From: Propionicimonas paludicola
GTDB taxonomy: Bacteria > Actinomycetota > Actinomycetes > Propionibacteriales > Propionibacteriaceae
Direction: 5' to 3'
Length of the DNA: 64,000 nucleotides
Assembly (NCBI RefSeq): GCF_002563675.1
Contig: NZ_PDJC01000001.1
Location: 620,001-684,000, forward strand
Translations under genes and position numbers: made by a program
In this document: piece by piece, positions 8,133 through 16,154 of the stretch
How the letters are laid out: every line of letters starts with the position of its first letter
How positions within the stretch are numbered: position 1 is the stretch's first letter
The notes under the pieces: model-generated
The model's input: the letters and a program-made list of their open reading frames with translations, nothing else
The model's database searches: none
What the model was told of the DNA's origin: nothing

Positions 8133-9455
8133 TCACGGTTGCGCGGTCGTAGCGCGTCGAAGGACGATCAGCCTTTCAGAGAGCTCAACCTGATGCCGGT
8201 CCGCGTTCGAAGGCCACCGGTTGCCTCGGATCCGGAGTCGAACGTCTTCGGCGAAGTCAAATCCGGCGTCTTGCGCGAGACCACCAACTAGGGCCGGGGT
8301 GTCGACATGAACCCCGTAGGGAGCGCTGTCTCCGACGAGCCATAGGACGGCACCCCCCGGCTCAACATGGTCATGTAAGTGACCCAGTACCGAGGCCATC
8401 GCGGCGAAGTACGCAGGCACAACTCGGTCGTACTCCTTAGCGCGATTCCCGCGGGCTGCTTGCGCCTCCTCGACGAGACCCACCAAGCTGAGGATGCGTT
8501 CGCCGGTCTCCGTGGTGTGATTACGCAGCCAATCCAAGGCCGCAGCCTTCTCCCCAACGGAGGACTGTTGGGTGGTGGCGGTGAGCATGTCGGCGCGCAC
8601 CTCGCGGCACATTCCGCCCCAAGTGGTCACCTCTCCCCAGAAGTACAGCTCAAGTCGGGTGGCGTCCGCATAGTCGAAGTTGTTCAGGTACGGCGGCGAT
8701 GCGACACAAGCGGCAGCTGGTTCTGGGATTCGGGACCAGACTCCGCCGTCGCGGGCGTCGCCAATGAGAACTTCCGCGTGTGTCTCGGAATCGGCGATCG
8801 ACTCGAGATCGCTGGCCATGATCTCGGCTCTGGCGGTGAATCGCGCGATGGGGTCCGCATAGGGGGCTCGGCGTGTCACGCCGGGTCGCTGGTAGGGCCA
8901 CCCGACCTTCACGTCGGCTACGTCTCGAAGTACGCCGAGAAGCGCCCACTTGAGGTAACTCGACGCTGGTGTGTCCGCGTGAGCACGTACAAGATGCCGG
9001 AGTCGAACGAGTTGGTCTAGTACAGAGGGGGAAAAGCACCTCCTCACCAGGTCTGGTTCATCTTCAAGATCAGGGGTCGCGCCAGAGAGGGGTTGGTGCG
9101 CGCTCGCGACTACCTTCTGACTCAGCTCGCGTACCTCGCCAGAAGTTGCGATGGGTGAAAGCTTCAACGTGGCCAGCTCGGCGACAAGCGGATGTGCCTC
9201 GATGCCCACGAAGTTGAGGCCTCGCGAGCGGGCGGCAGTCCCTGTCACCCCTGACCCGGCAAAGCAGTCGACAACAGTCCCGCTGGTTAGTCCGAGATTG
9301 TCCAACAAAAGTGCCGCGTAGTCGCTCGCGAACCCGGCGGGGTATCGGAACCATCGATCGAATGGCTCCACGCCGCTCGTGCCGTGACTCCGACCCCTGC
9401 CCGACGCGGGTTCAGGTGGCCATCCTGGCTTGGTCTCGGGGGACGATACGGGCAT
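8133..9455 (-). CDS. DNA methyltransferase (N6-adenine or N4-cytosine type)
   Basis: The protein has 440 residues. The AdoMet-binding motif VVDCFAGSGVTGTA (near residue 60) precedes the catalytic motif SPPYLNNFDYADATR (near residue 250). SPPY marks amino-methyltransferases acting on adenine N6 or cytosine N4. In the common beta class SPPY comes before the FxGxG motif, so the order here is alpha- or gamma-like. I chose the ATG at 9455 rather than codons upstream because it leaves 154 bases for a divergent promoter facing the nuclease gene at 9610. Its stop lies 40 bases before the 65-aa gene, so it may lead one long operon. It may protect host DNA from the divergent nuclease, mark self DNA for the SIR2 system, or both. 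Confidence 0.8.
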   Translation of the reverse strand: MPVSSPETKPGWPPEPASGRGRSHGTSGVEPFDRWFRYPAGFASDYAALLLDNLGLTSGTVVDCFAGSGVTGTAARSRGLNFVGIEAHPLVAELATLKLSPIATSGEVRELSQKVVASAHQPLSGATPDLEDEPDLVRRCFSPSVLDQLVRLRHLVRAHADTPASSYLKWALLGVLRDVADVKVGWPYQRPGVTRRAPYADPIARFTARAEIMASDLESIADSETHAEVLIGDARDGGVWSRIPEPAAACVASPPYLNNFDYADATRLELYFWGEVTTWGGMCREVRADMLTATTQQSSVGEKAAALDWLRNHTTETGERILSLVGLVEEAQAARGNRAKEYDRVVPAYFAAMASVLGHLHDHVEPGGAVLWLVGDSAPYGVHVDTPALVGGLAQDAGFDFAEDVRLRIRGNRWPSNADRHQVELSERLIVLRRATTAQP

Positions 9456-9609
9456 GAGGGCTATTCCACCACGGTGTGGGTGTACTTCGCTGCTTGCCCA
9501 CGCTGGGACAAGGTGTGGTCGCCCGGAACAGCCCGACCCCCTTAGGCCCGTGGGAGTGTCCTGGTGCCCGATCCCGCGCGACGCGGGGGAGTAGTGAAAG
9601 GGTCGCCTT

Positions 9610-10608
9610 ATGGCGATCAACAACTGGTGGGATGGTGACCCGGCAGAGCACTACTGGATGGAGATAACAGGACGCCCCGACCTCGGCTCCGACCTCAAGG
9701 CCCCAAAGAGTGACCCGTCTGGTCGTGCAAACTGGTCGTACAGTCTCCTGACGTACGTGCAACCTGGAGATCGCGTCTTCCACTGGCACACATCACTTCT
9801 CGGAGAACCTGCGATCGTCGGTTGGTCCGAGGCCGCAGGCCCGCTCAACACGATCTCTATGAGCTGGCAGGCCCGCGGCACACGAGGCCGCGCCCGAGGG
9901 GTGCCGACCACCGGCCCTGCCTGGCACCTGGCTCTCCAGAACTTCACCCGGCTCGACCGGCCGATTACGAGATCTGTAGTGAACGGGCAGCGCTTGAAGA
10001 TCCTCGAAATCCAGCATGAACTCGAGGCATTGGTTGGAAAGCCCGTCTATGGACCTTTTCAGGACTACGGTCATCGCGAACTTCGTGCGAATCAGGCCTA
10101 TCTGGTGGAGTTCCCCGCGGCGCTTGTGGATCTCCTGTTTGTACCGCCGGCCAACCCTGCGCGAACTACTTCACCCAGTGAGCGAAGCAAGACGGCGCGC
10201 ATTGGACACACCCAAGGATTCCTGGCGGACGCCGCGGTCAGGACAGCTCTGGAGCTGCATGCCGTGCGCTTGGCCAATGACCACTACAGCAGTGCCGGCG
10301 CGGCTGAGATAGAAGTGCTCGGGAAGCCCTTCGACCTTCGTGTCGTGCTCAACGGCGAGGAGCGCCATGTCGAAGTGAAAGCATCGATGGGCGTGGACAT
10401 CGAGGCGGTTCAGGTGACACAAGGCGAGGTCGATCATGCTCGGAAGTGGCAGCCAACTGACCTCTTCGTAGTTGACGGAGTTCGCGTCACCAAGGCTGGA
10501 AACGGTGAGATCGTCACGTCTGGAGGACGCATTCGACTGTGGAGCAGCTGGGTTCCCGAGGACCAAGCCCTGCGGCCGACCCAGCTTCGCTACACCCTTC
10601 GGCGCTAG
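9610..10608 (+). CDS. putative restriction endonuclease with DUF3883-like C-terminal domain
   Basis: The protein has 332 residues. The C-terminal part (about 195-332) contains FDLRVVLNGEERHVEVKAS, a D...ExK pattern of the PD-(D/E)xK nuclease fold as seen in DUF3883 proteins. The N-terminal 100 residues (NWWDGDPAEHYWME, then QPGDRVFHWH) resemble an EVE/PUA-type module that reads modified bases. A base-reading module on a nuclease next to a methyltransferase suggests either a restriction-modification pair or a modification-dependent nuclease. It is transcribed divergently from the methyltransferase across 154 bases. The starting ATG follows GGGTCGCCTT, a weak ribosome binding site. Confidence 0.65.
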   Translation: MAINNWWDGDPAEHYWMEITGRPDLGSDLKAPKSDPSGRANWSYSLLTYVQPGDRVFHWHTSLLGEPAIVGWSEAAGPLNTISMSWQARGTRGRARGVPTTGPAWHLALQNFTRLDRPITRSVVNGQRLKILEIQHELEALVGKPVYGPFQDYGHRELRANQAYLVEFPAALVDLLFVPPANPARTTSPSERSKTARIGHTQGFLADAAVRTALELHAVRLANDHYSSAGAAEIEVLGKPFDLRVVLNGEERHVEVKASMGVDIEAVQVTQGEVDHARKWQPTDLFVVDGVRVTKAGNGEIVTSGGRIRLWSSWVPEDQALRPTQLRYTLRR

Positions 10609-10679
10609 TAGCCAAGCCCAGACCTCACAGCCGACGGCGACAGGCGATTCTGATGTTGCGATCGCCGAATATGAGGCAT

Positions 10680-10990
10680 ACCGGAGACGGCCCGACTGGG
10701 CGGAGCGCGGCGTCAACATCAGAAGCCTCAGAGCCGGACATGGACACCCCGACACCGATGGGGCGAGCCCTGTTCGGGATGGTCGCATGTTCGCGCAGCT
10801 GCGTGCGGACACCATCAGGCAGAACACCATGCTGGGTTTGGCGCCGGCCAGGGCTGAATGCGCGTGAGTCGCCGGCCCACAGTCATGACCCCGGAGCGCA
10901 TCGAGCAGGCGCGTCGGATGAGAGCAGAAGGAAGAGCTTCGCGGGGATCGGCGGGTTCTGGGAGTGGGTTCTACTTCCGTCTCCAGGGCG
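10680..10990 (+). pseudogene. serine recombinase (resolvase) remnant broken across three frames
   Basis: Conceptual pieces follow one another in the order of a resolvase: GVNIRSL (frame of 10472), SEPDMDTPTPMGRALFGMVA (frame of 10539), MFAQLRADTIRQNTMLGLA (frame of 10472) and RRPTVMTPERIEQARRM (frame of 10858). Intact serine recombinases have this string uninterrupted, ending in the helix-turn-helix. At least three frame changes are needed, and the N-terminal catalytic serine part is missing. It is a decayed mobile-element gene inside the island. Confidence 0.75.
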
Positions 10991-11063
10991 TTGAGCTAAC
11001 CCGGTCGTCCACCCCTGGGTCGGCTTGGGGCGCCGGTGAAGCCCGTTCGGAGTAGTGACGCGG

Positions 11064-11463
11064 CTACCTTCGATCCGTCTCGCTGGAGTTGGGCACCCAA
11101 GTCCAGGATCCCAGTGCTGGGCCGCCACTTCGTCTGGTCAGTTCGCCTACGAGGATTGCGATGGGTACCCGTGACAGGTCGAACTCGTCACCGAGCAGCT
11201 CAAGCGCGACTGCGGCATCCTCGCGACCACATCTACGGAACTGGTCTGGCGTCAGTTCCAGCGTTCGGGCCAACACCAGCAGCGTTCCTACAGACGGCCT
11301 CACCTCGATCGCATGGCTGCCCTTGCCCCGGATGCCACTGAGCGCCTCCTGGATCGTGCCCATGGCAAGGCCAGCCTCGGGAAAGATGAAGGGCCGACCA
11401 GCGCCGCAGGTGGCGGGCCGCGTCAACCAACACTGACTCCGACGGTGGGCTCATCGCGACCAA
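11064..11463 (-). pseudogene. Xre-like DNA-binding regulator, probably frameshifted
   Basis: One frame gives RPSVGTLLVLARTLELTP followed by DQFRRCGREDAA. This is typical of the last helices and tail of Xre/HipB helix-turn-helix regulators found in actinobacterial elements. The matching first helix (SESVLVDAARHLRRWSAL) lies upstream in another frame (start near 11463). Joining them needs one frame change near 11400. It may be a dead antitoxin or element repressor. Confidence 0.4.
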
Positions 11464-11689
11464 AGGTAGGGGTCCGAGGACGCGAATCGCGGTGACACGC
11501 GGTGTACGCCCGTGTGGTGCGGCTGGAACGCGCTTCGCGTCGCGGTGGTGCGGGTGGGCTCATGCTGAGTGTGCAGATAGCCTCCAGACCTGCGAGACAC
11601 TAGCTCACGGCAAGTCGGACCCTACAGTGACGTCGTTTCCCCCCGTGGCCGCTGTCCGCTTGGGGCGTAGGGTCACCGCCGTGGGGGCA

Positions 11690-12481
11690 TTAGTCCTCTT
11701 CGCTTACCGCCAGCTCAAACACGACCCGGATTATGCTTGTGTAGGTTCCTTTCTCCTTGCCAAGAGGGAGTGAGCCATCCGTCGCCTTGTAACCTAGCGA
11801 CTGCCACTCTCCCGAAGCCAGTTCAGGAAGGCCGATTCCGTCCTGGGGGCTGCAGCAGCTGTGAATTCTTCCGCTGCCATTAACGAGCGTTAGCTTCACC
11901 TTGTGCTCCTTGCATACAACGGCGGCGCCGTCCCAAATCTCCTTGATGTTCTTGGCATCCAAGGTTACGGCGACGTACGCAGGGGCGGAGCGCGTTGCTC
12001 CGTCGAACAGCGCCATTCTCATCCTGAGGCCTTGGATGTCGAGTTGATCCAGGTTGTCGGCAGCGTCATTCTGGAGGTAGGTAGTCACTTCAACGGTGTC
12101 TCCAGGACATGCCGTGACTTCGTCCGCAGAGAAGATGTTTCGGTCGCTCCCCCTAAGGGCGACGAAGTTACGCTCGTCTCCCCAGTTGGGGTTGTCAGTG
12201 ATGGAGTTGAGCGCAACGTAGGTCGCTGGATTCCCCATAGTGAATGTCTCGCGCTCTGGTCCCCATCCACCCTTGTAGGAGTCGTCGGATGCTTGGCTGC
12301 CCTGTTCGGGAATGCCGGCAGACGCGGATGGAAGCATGTCGGGCAGCGACTTCCCAGTAGACCATCCAACCAACGTGACAACGTTTGCGGCGTTGCTGAT
12401 CACAGCCATAGCCAAGGCGCCGGCGGCAAAGACCGATCCTCCCCGCAACCACTTTTTCGCGCCATCGCCTTGAGTCTGCAT
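11690..12481 (-). CDS. membrane-anchored hypothetical protein, 263 aa
   Basis: A positive N-terminus (KKWLRGG) precedes one hydrophobic segment at about residues 15-42. After it comes a 220-residue extracytoplasmic domain with aromatic and acidic residues and four cysteines, two of them adjacent (HSCCSPQDG near 207). The ATG at 12481 follows AGGAGAA (12488-12494 read on the minus strand), a good ribosome binding site. The family is not recognised. It lies in the island beside the RES gene without overlap, so its role there is open. Confidence 0.65.
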   Translation of the reverse strand: MQTQGDGAKKWLRGGSVFAAGALAMAVISNAANVVTLVGWSTGKSLPDMLPSASAGIPEQGSQASDDSYKGGWGPERETFTMGNPATYVALNSITDNPNWGDERNFVALRGSDRNIFSADEVTACPGDTVEVTTYLQNDAADNLDQLDIQGLRMRMALFDGATRSAPAYVAVTLDAKNIKEIWDGAAVVCKEHKVKLTLVNGSGRIHSCCSPQDGIGLPELASGEWQSLGYKATDGSLPLGKEKGTYTSIIRVVFELAVSEED

Positions 12482-12495
12482 CCGTTTCTCCTTCG

Positions 12496-12690
12496 GTGGT
12501 CAGCGGGCAGAGCCTACTGATCCTGCCCGCGATCCGCGAGGAGTTGTTCTGCATCAATCCGAGTCGGGATGTGGTGGATTTCGCCGACCGATACGACGTG
12601 AACCCTGGAGTCGTCATCCAGCACCTACACCACCACCATGGCCAGCGGCTGTTCAATCAGCAGACCCCGCGGAACCTCCACACGCCCTTA
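12496..12690 (+). pseudogene. possible C-terminal remnant of an ImmA/IrrE-type protein
   Basis: The frame REELFCINPSRDVVDFADRY, then DVNPGVVIQHLHHHHGQRLF resembles the last 50 residues of Xre-ImmA/IrrE proteins, which typically read V..FA...GI.PGIVVG.LQH. No HExxH zinc site and no start are present upstream. The rest of the interval 12482-12849 holds nothing I can call a gene. Confidence 0.3.
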
Positions 12691-12849
12691 AGCCTGAGAG
12701 GGCCGCGCCATTCGGACGGGCGCCGGCGAATATGTGTTCAGTCTCCTAGGCCGGATCACAGGGACGGACGGAGGCGATCGTCGGTCAGGGAGCCGGCATC
12801 CTCGTCGCGCGAACGAACGCGCAGAGGCTCGACTCGGCGAGAGACCGCG

Positions 12850-14094
12850 TCAGAGAATGCTGCGCTCGACCGATAGGGCGCGTTTCACCCGATAGCGCCG
12901 AACTGTCTTGTGGTCAATCACAAAGAGCGGAGCCGCGGTGCCTCGGTCATTCTGCCGTAGGAACCGAGCGAAGCGGGATGCTGGCTCACCGAGTGCCTCA
13001 AACCAGATGGGGTCCCCAAAGAACAAAACGACGTTGGTCCCGCCTTCGCGAACTCGCGATGGGTACGCGATGCCGTCAAGGTGTGGGGTCGTCCACCACC
13101 GAAACGCCTCCGTCAACATCTGAGAGGCCACGTAGTCCACCGGATGACTCCCGTCCAAGATGACAGGGCGTGTAATGCGATCTCTGTAGAAGCTCAGGGC
13201 GTTCAGACGTTCGGCGCCTTCGTCGGACGTTTCATCGAAGACACTCCGGGGCGGCGGCACCTGTGTTAGGTCGAGAATTCGCAAAGGCTGCTGGAGGATA
13301 AACGTTCCCACCACGGCCTCGTCGTAAGGGCTGTGCGACGCCACCTCGGCACATGCTGTCTCTGCGTCTAGGGCGACGTACAGCATGGCCACACCCTGAG
13401 CGTTCATTCGCCCGGCGGTCACCCGTTCGGCGGGCGCCGGGCCAAGGGCGATGGAAGGTGAGTCGCGCGCCTTCAGCTCTAGCTCGCGAGCATCAAGCTC
13501 GATGCGAGCACGGTGCAGCTTCCTGCCTCTGGGGAGGGTGCGAATCAACCCAGCTCGTTCCTCTGCGAGCACCAGCAAAGACCTCACGAAGGCGTAGTTC
13601 TTCTCCGGTGCTGTCTCGGGCCGCGCGCCGACTGCGGGCGAAAGCAACCGTGACTCGTGCTTGATGCTCTGCTCGAAGTCGTCCCACTCGAACTGGATTC
13701 CCGCTTGTCGATCCTCGTCGAACGGCTCGAACCAGTCCTGAGCCTCGTTGATGAGTCCGGCCGTCCGCCTCGTCACGGAGTCCAGCGCAGCGGGTTCGAC
13801 AGCATCCTCGAGCAGCCGCTCCACGACGTCGTCTGTATCCAAGGGCGGCATGAGCTGCTCCCCATCATCCGCCGGAAACCCATAGTGGTTGTATCTGCGT
13901 TTGGCGAAGTCGTGGACGACTCTTGCCAAGTGCTCCAGATTGATGACTTGTCCGGTCGGCGTGAGACTCGCAATGACGCAGATCGTGCAGGCACCCCTCG
14001 TCGCGAACTCCTCGACGCAGCGCAGAAGATGCGGATCTGTGATGTGTCCGAGACACATCGTGTCGCCGGTCTGTCCAATCGGGTCGAACTCCAT
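12850..14094 (-). CDS. RES-domain protein with HEPN/RES-type N-terminal domain (putative NADase toxin)
   Basis: The protein has 414 residues. The N-terminal part has a cysteine/histidine cluster (MCLGHITDPHLLRCVEEF, then CTIC), as in the HEPN/RES N-terminal domain family. The C-terminal half is a RES domain: LHRARIELD near 200 (the R), MLYVALDAETACAEV near 245 (the E), and a later serine in SFYRDR. RES proteins of RES-Xre systems break down NAD+. No antitoxin gene adjoins it; the nearest Xre-like sequence, at 11064-11463, looks broken. It probably acts as a stand-alone or regulated defence toxin. A second NAD-consuming candidate, the SIR2 protein, is in the same island. Confidence 0.75.
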   Translation of the reverse strand: MEFDPIGQTGDTMCLGHITDPHLLRCVEEFATRGACTICVIASLTPTGQVINLEHLARVVHDFAKRRYNHYGFPADDGEQLMPPLDTDDVVERLLEDAVEPAALDSVTRRTAGLINEAQDWFEPFDEDRQAGIQFEWDDFEQSIKHESRLLSPAVGARPETAPEKNYAFVRSLLVLAEERAGLIRTLPRGRKLHRARIELDARELELKARDSPSIALGPAPAERVTAGRMNAQGVAMLYVALDAETACAEVASHSPYDEAVVGTFILQQPLRILDLTQVPPPRSVFDETSDEGAERLNALSFYRDRITRPVILDGSHPVDYVASQMLTEAFRWWTTPHLDGIAYPSRVREGGTNVVLFFGDPIWFEALGEPASRFARFLRQNDRGTAAPLFVIDHKTVRRYRVKRALSVERSIL

Positions 14095-14312
14095 ATGTCG
14101 ATCGTGTCATCGACATGCGGTGCAGCGTGACCTTACAGTCGGAAAGCTCGGCCCAACACAGCAGTCGCAGAGTCTCATATCTGCGAGCTCAGCTATGGTC
14201 CGTCGCTCTTGTGGCCAGCCACGAGACTGCTCCCCGCAAGGAGCCTGGGGCCGTCCTACTGGGCATTTCCGGACCCGCGTTATGCCCTAGTTATGCCCAA
14301 CTTTGGAAGCAG

Positions 14313-14352
14313 AAGTGCCTCTAGCCAGCAATGCTGCTAGCCAGAGGCACTT
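14313..14352 (+). terminator. hairpin, possible terminator
   Basis: AAGTGCCTCT (14313-14322) pairs perfectly with AGAGGCACTT (14343-14352), with further short complementarity inside. There is no gene directly upstream on the plus strand. On the minus strand it lies beyond an integrase fragment and a tRNA-like scrap, where a tRNA terminator would be expected. Confidence 0.55.
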
Positions 14353-14360
14353 TGCCGTGC

Positions 14361-14381
14361 GTCGCGGTGACGGGATTTGAA
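14361..14381 (-). repeat. possible tRNA 3'-end scrap from a second att site
   Basis: On the minus strand this reads TTCAAATCCCGTCACCGCGA, which looks like a T loop plus 3' T-stem and acceptor strand of another tRNA. It begins at the T loop and no tRNA body lies upstream. It sits between the integrase C-terminal fragment and a hairpin, the layout of an old attachment site. The match is short and the source tRNA is not in this window. Confidence 0.3.
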
Positions 14382-14441
14382 GCTGCCACGCAGCTTCCGG
14401 GTGCGGACGCCAGTCGTTTCCTGTGGCGGCGCAAGGGTGGG

Positions 14442-14642
14442 TCAGGAGATGACGGCGCGCCTGCGCATCGCGGCGGCAATCTCGGCATCCCGATCTCGAG
14501 TGACGTGCTGGTAGCGAAGCGCGGCTGGGCACTGGAGTGACCTGAGCCGCTTCGTCAGCTCTAGGAGGGTCGCCCCAGCCTGCGCGGCTAGTGGCTCAAG
14601 AGGGGACTGCCCAGCTCGTCGTAGCGCTGCCCACCTCGCCAA
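14442..14642 (-). pseudogene. C-terminal fragment of a tyrosine integrase
   Basis: The product contains AGATLLELTKRLRSLQ, then PAALRYQHVTRDRDAEIAAAM. The usual ending of actinobacterial phage-type integrases is GATL.ELM.RLGHSSP.AALRYQHAT.DRD..IA, including the catalytic tyrosine in RYQH. The HTG segment before it is scrambled, so a frameshift or deletion is likely. No catalytic arginine box is found upstream. Confidence 0.7.
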
Positions 14643-14755
14643 ACCATTGTTCAGCGAGGTGAGAGGCAGGGATATGTGATGGCTGTGGTCGACGATGTGA
14701 TCATCGGGGTGGTGTTTCTAGACAAGACCCCACAGGTCACATCCACACTTGAGGC

Positions 14756-14926
14756 ATGGCAGAGACGCGGTGGTCCATCGATGACCTTGAGCAGGAACTC
14801 ATTCGGTTTGAACGTGCTGCGAGGGCGGCAGGGTTGAAGGAGAACTCGGTACACACCTACGTGGATCGGTCTGCCCGCTTCGTACGCTGGCTTGCCGGCG
14901 AGTTCGAGTTTCACGGTGCCCGGTGA
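14756..14926 (+). CDS. small protein resembling an integrase core-binding domain, 56 aa
   Basis: From ATG to TGA the product has 56 residues. RAAGLKENSVHTYVDRSARF followed by VRWLAGEF matches the first helices of the SAM-like core-binding domain of tyrosine recombinases. I recall similarly short free-standing proteins in actinobacteria, so this may be a real small gene and not just a fragment. GAGG lies only one base before the ATG, which is poor spacing for translation. No catalytic domain follows. Confidence 0.55.
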   Translation: MAETRWSIDDLEQELIRFERAARAAGLKENSVHTYVDRSARFVRWLAGEFEFHGAR

Positions 14927-15132
14927 CGCTTCGAGCATCGTGCCGGAGGTGACGCCTCTCGGCGACCGAGTCGACACGGCAATCAAGCCGGATATTGGCG
15001 AGCGATTGCACCCGCATGGTTTTGGGGTGGGACCTGGACGCTGGGACAATGCGCGAAGAGTCTCCGTGTTCTGACTCGTGAGCGGCACCGATCCGCACTA
15101 ATCATTCGGAATTCCAACAGTTTGGAGACCCC

Positions 15133-15564
15133 ATGACCACATCCCTGCGTATTCGTTTGGCGCCGTCGGCGCCGGACGAGGATGGCATCACGATTTACGT
15201 CACACCAGACGTGGCGGAGGACCTCAAGGCGGATCTGGAGGCAAGCGGATACAAGACCTCATGGGCCCTCGAGTTCGCGTTCGGTGCCGAGGACCTAATC
15301 ATCGCCATAGCGTCGGTCGCAACGGCCGCCGGCGGCCTGGGTGGGCTCGCCGCCGTCCTTACCGCCTTCTTCCACAAGAACCAGCATCGCTCGATCACAA
15401 TGAAGTCGGGCGACAATGAGATCACTCTCACGGGTCTTGCGAAAGGCGAGACGGAGGCCATCGTCCAGACCCTGATCGATCGAGTCGCAGAGCAGCAGAA
15501 GGCGCTGGACGACAGTTGGCACCGGATCCTGGAGGAAACAGAGGATCCAGGAAAGGACGAATAG
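15133..15564 (+). CDS. EACC1-like membrane protein (effector-associated constant component)
   Basis: The protein has 143 residues. A short beta-rich N-terminal segment (SLRIRLAPSAPDEDGITIYV) is followed by one hydrophobic stretch (AIASVATAAGGLGGLAAVL, about residues 58-78) and a cytosolic tail with KSGDNEITLTGL. This layout matches the Effector-Associated Constant Component 1 family, small membrane proteins found beside variable peptidase or NTPase effectors in actinobacterial conflict systems. ATG at 15133; GGAGACC lies five bases upstream. No effector gene adjoins it, so it may be an orphan left in the island. Confidence 0.6.
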   Translation: MTTSLRIRLAPSAPDEDGITIYVTPDVAEDLKADLEASGYKTSWALEFAFGAEDLIIAIASVATAAGGLGGLAAVLTAFFHKNQHRSITMKSGDNEITLTGLAKGETEAIVQTLIDRVAEQQKALDDSWHRILEETEDPGKDE

Positions 15565-15952
15565 GGGGCAGCCCGCTCAGGAAGCGAGATCCTTCAGGTC
15601 AGCGCGGTGCCCAGTCGACGGCACGCTTCACCGAAAGGTGATGCACTCACTTCGGCCAAGAAGCGGATGTGCGGCGTCCGGGAGCCTGACGCAGTGACTG
15701 GGGCTAACCATGGTCGGCGACGACGAACTGGAAGCGGATCGCCGCGTACCAGCGGCGAGTCTCCGCGGGATTGCTTTGCTTCACCTGCACCCCTCCGAGG
15801 TCACAGCTCGCTGCACGCAGCTTCACCTTGCCCGGCACCGAAGACCACGGGAACTCGACGGATTCCTCTGCCCCAGATAAGCCCCAACTCGTTCCAAGAC
15901 TGTGCCAATTTCGAGTAAAGCCCCTAGTGAACGGCGAGGTGGGGCGACACCC
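15565..15952. other. right end of the island, no gene supported
   Basis: I find no frame with start signals or a recognisable family on either strand between the EACC1-like gene and attR. A minus-strand frame running from about 15918 to 15704 stays open but reads through the att site and has no start, so it is not called. Confidence 0.4.
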
Positions 15953-15983
15953 ACCGCAGGTTCGAGTCCTGTCGCCCCGACCA
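15953..15983 (+). repeat. attR: right 31-bp copy of the tRNA-Pro 3' end
   Basis: Identical to 1796-1826 over 31 bases and ending in CCA at 15981-15983. The sequence before it does not form the rest of a tRNA, so it is a tRNA scrap. It marks the right boundary of the island and the return to chromosomal sequence. Confidence 0.9.
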
Positions 15984-16154
15984 CTGTGTTTTCGTCGCGC
16001 AACGGCTCGTCCCGAGCCATCATGCGGCTTGTTTGACGATCGGATCGCACTTGGGATCGCTGGCCCGCAAGCGGCGCGTGATCGCCTGCCAGGGGGCGTC
16101 GATTCCAGCGCTCCACGGTGATGCCTGCGAAGATGAAGCCACTGGGAGGTAGTC

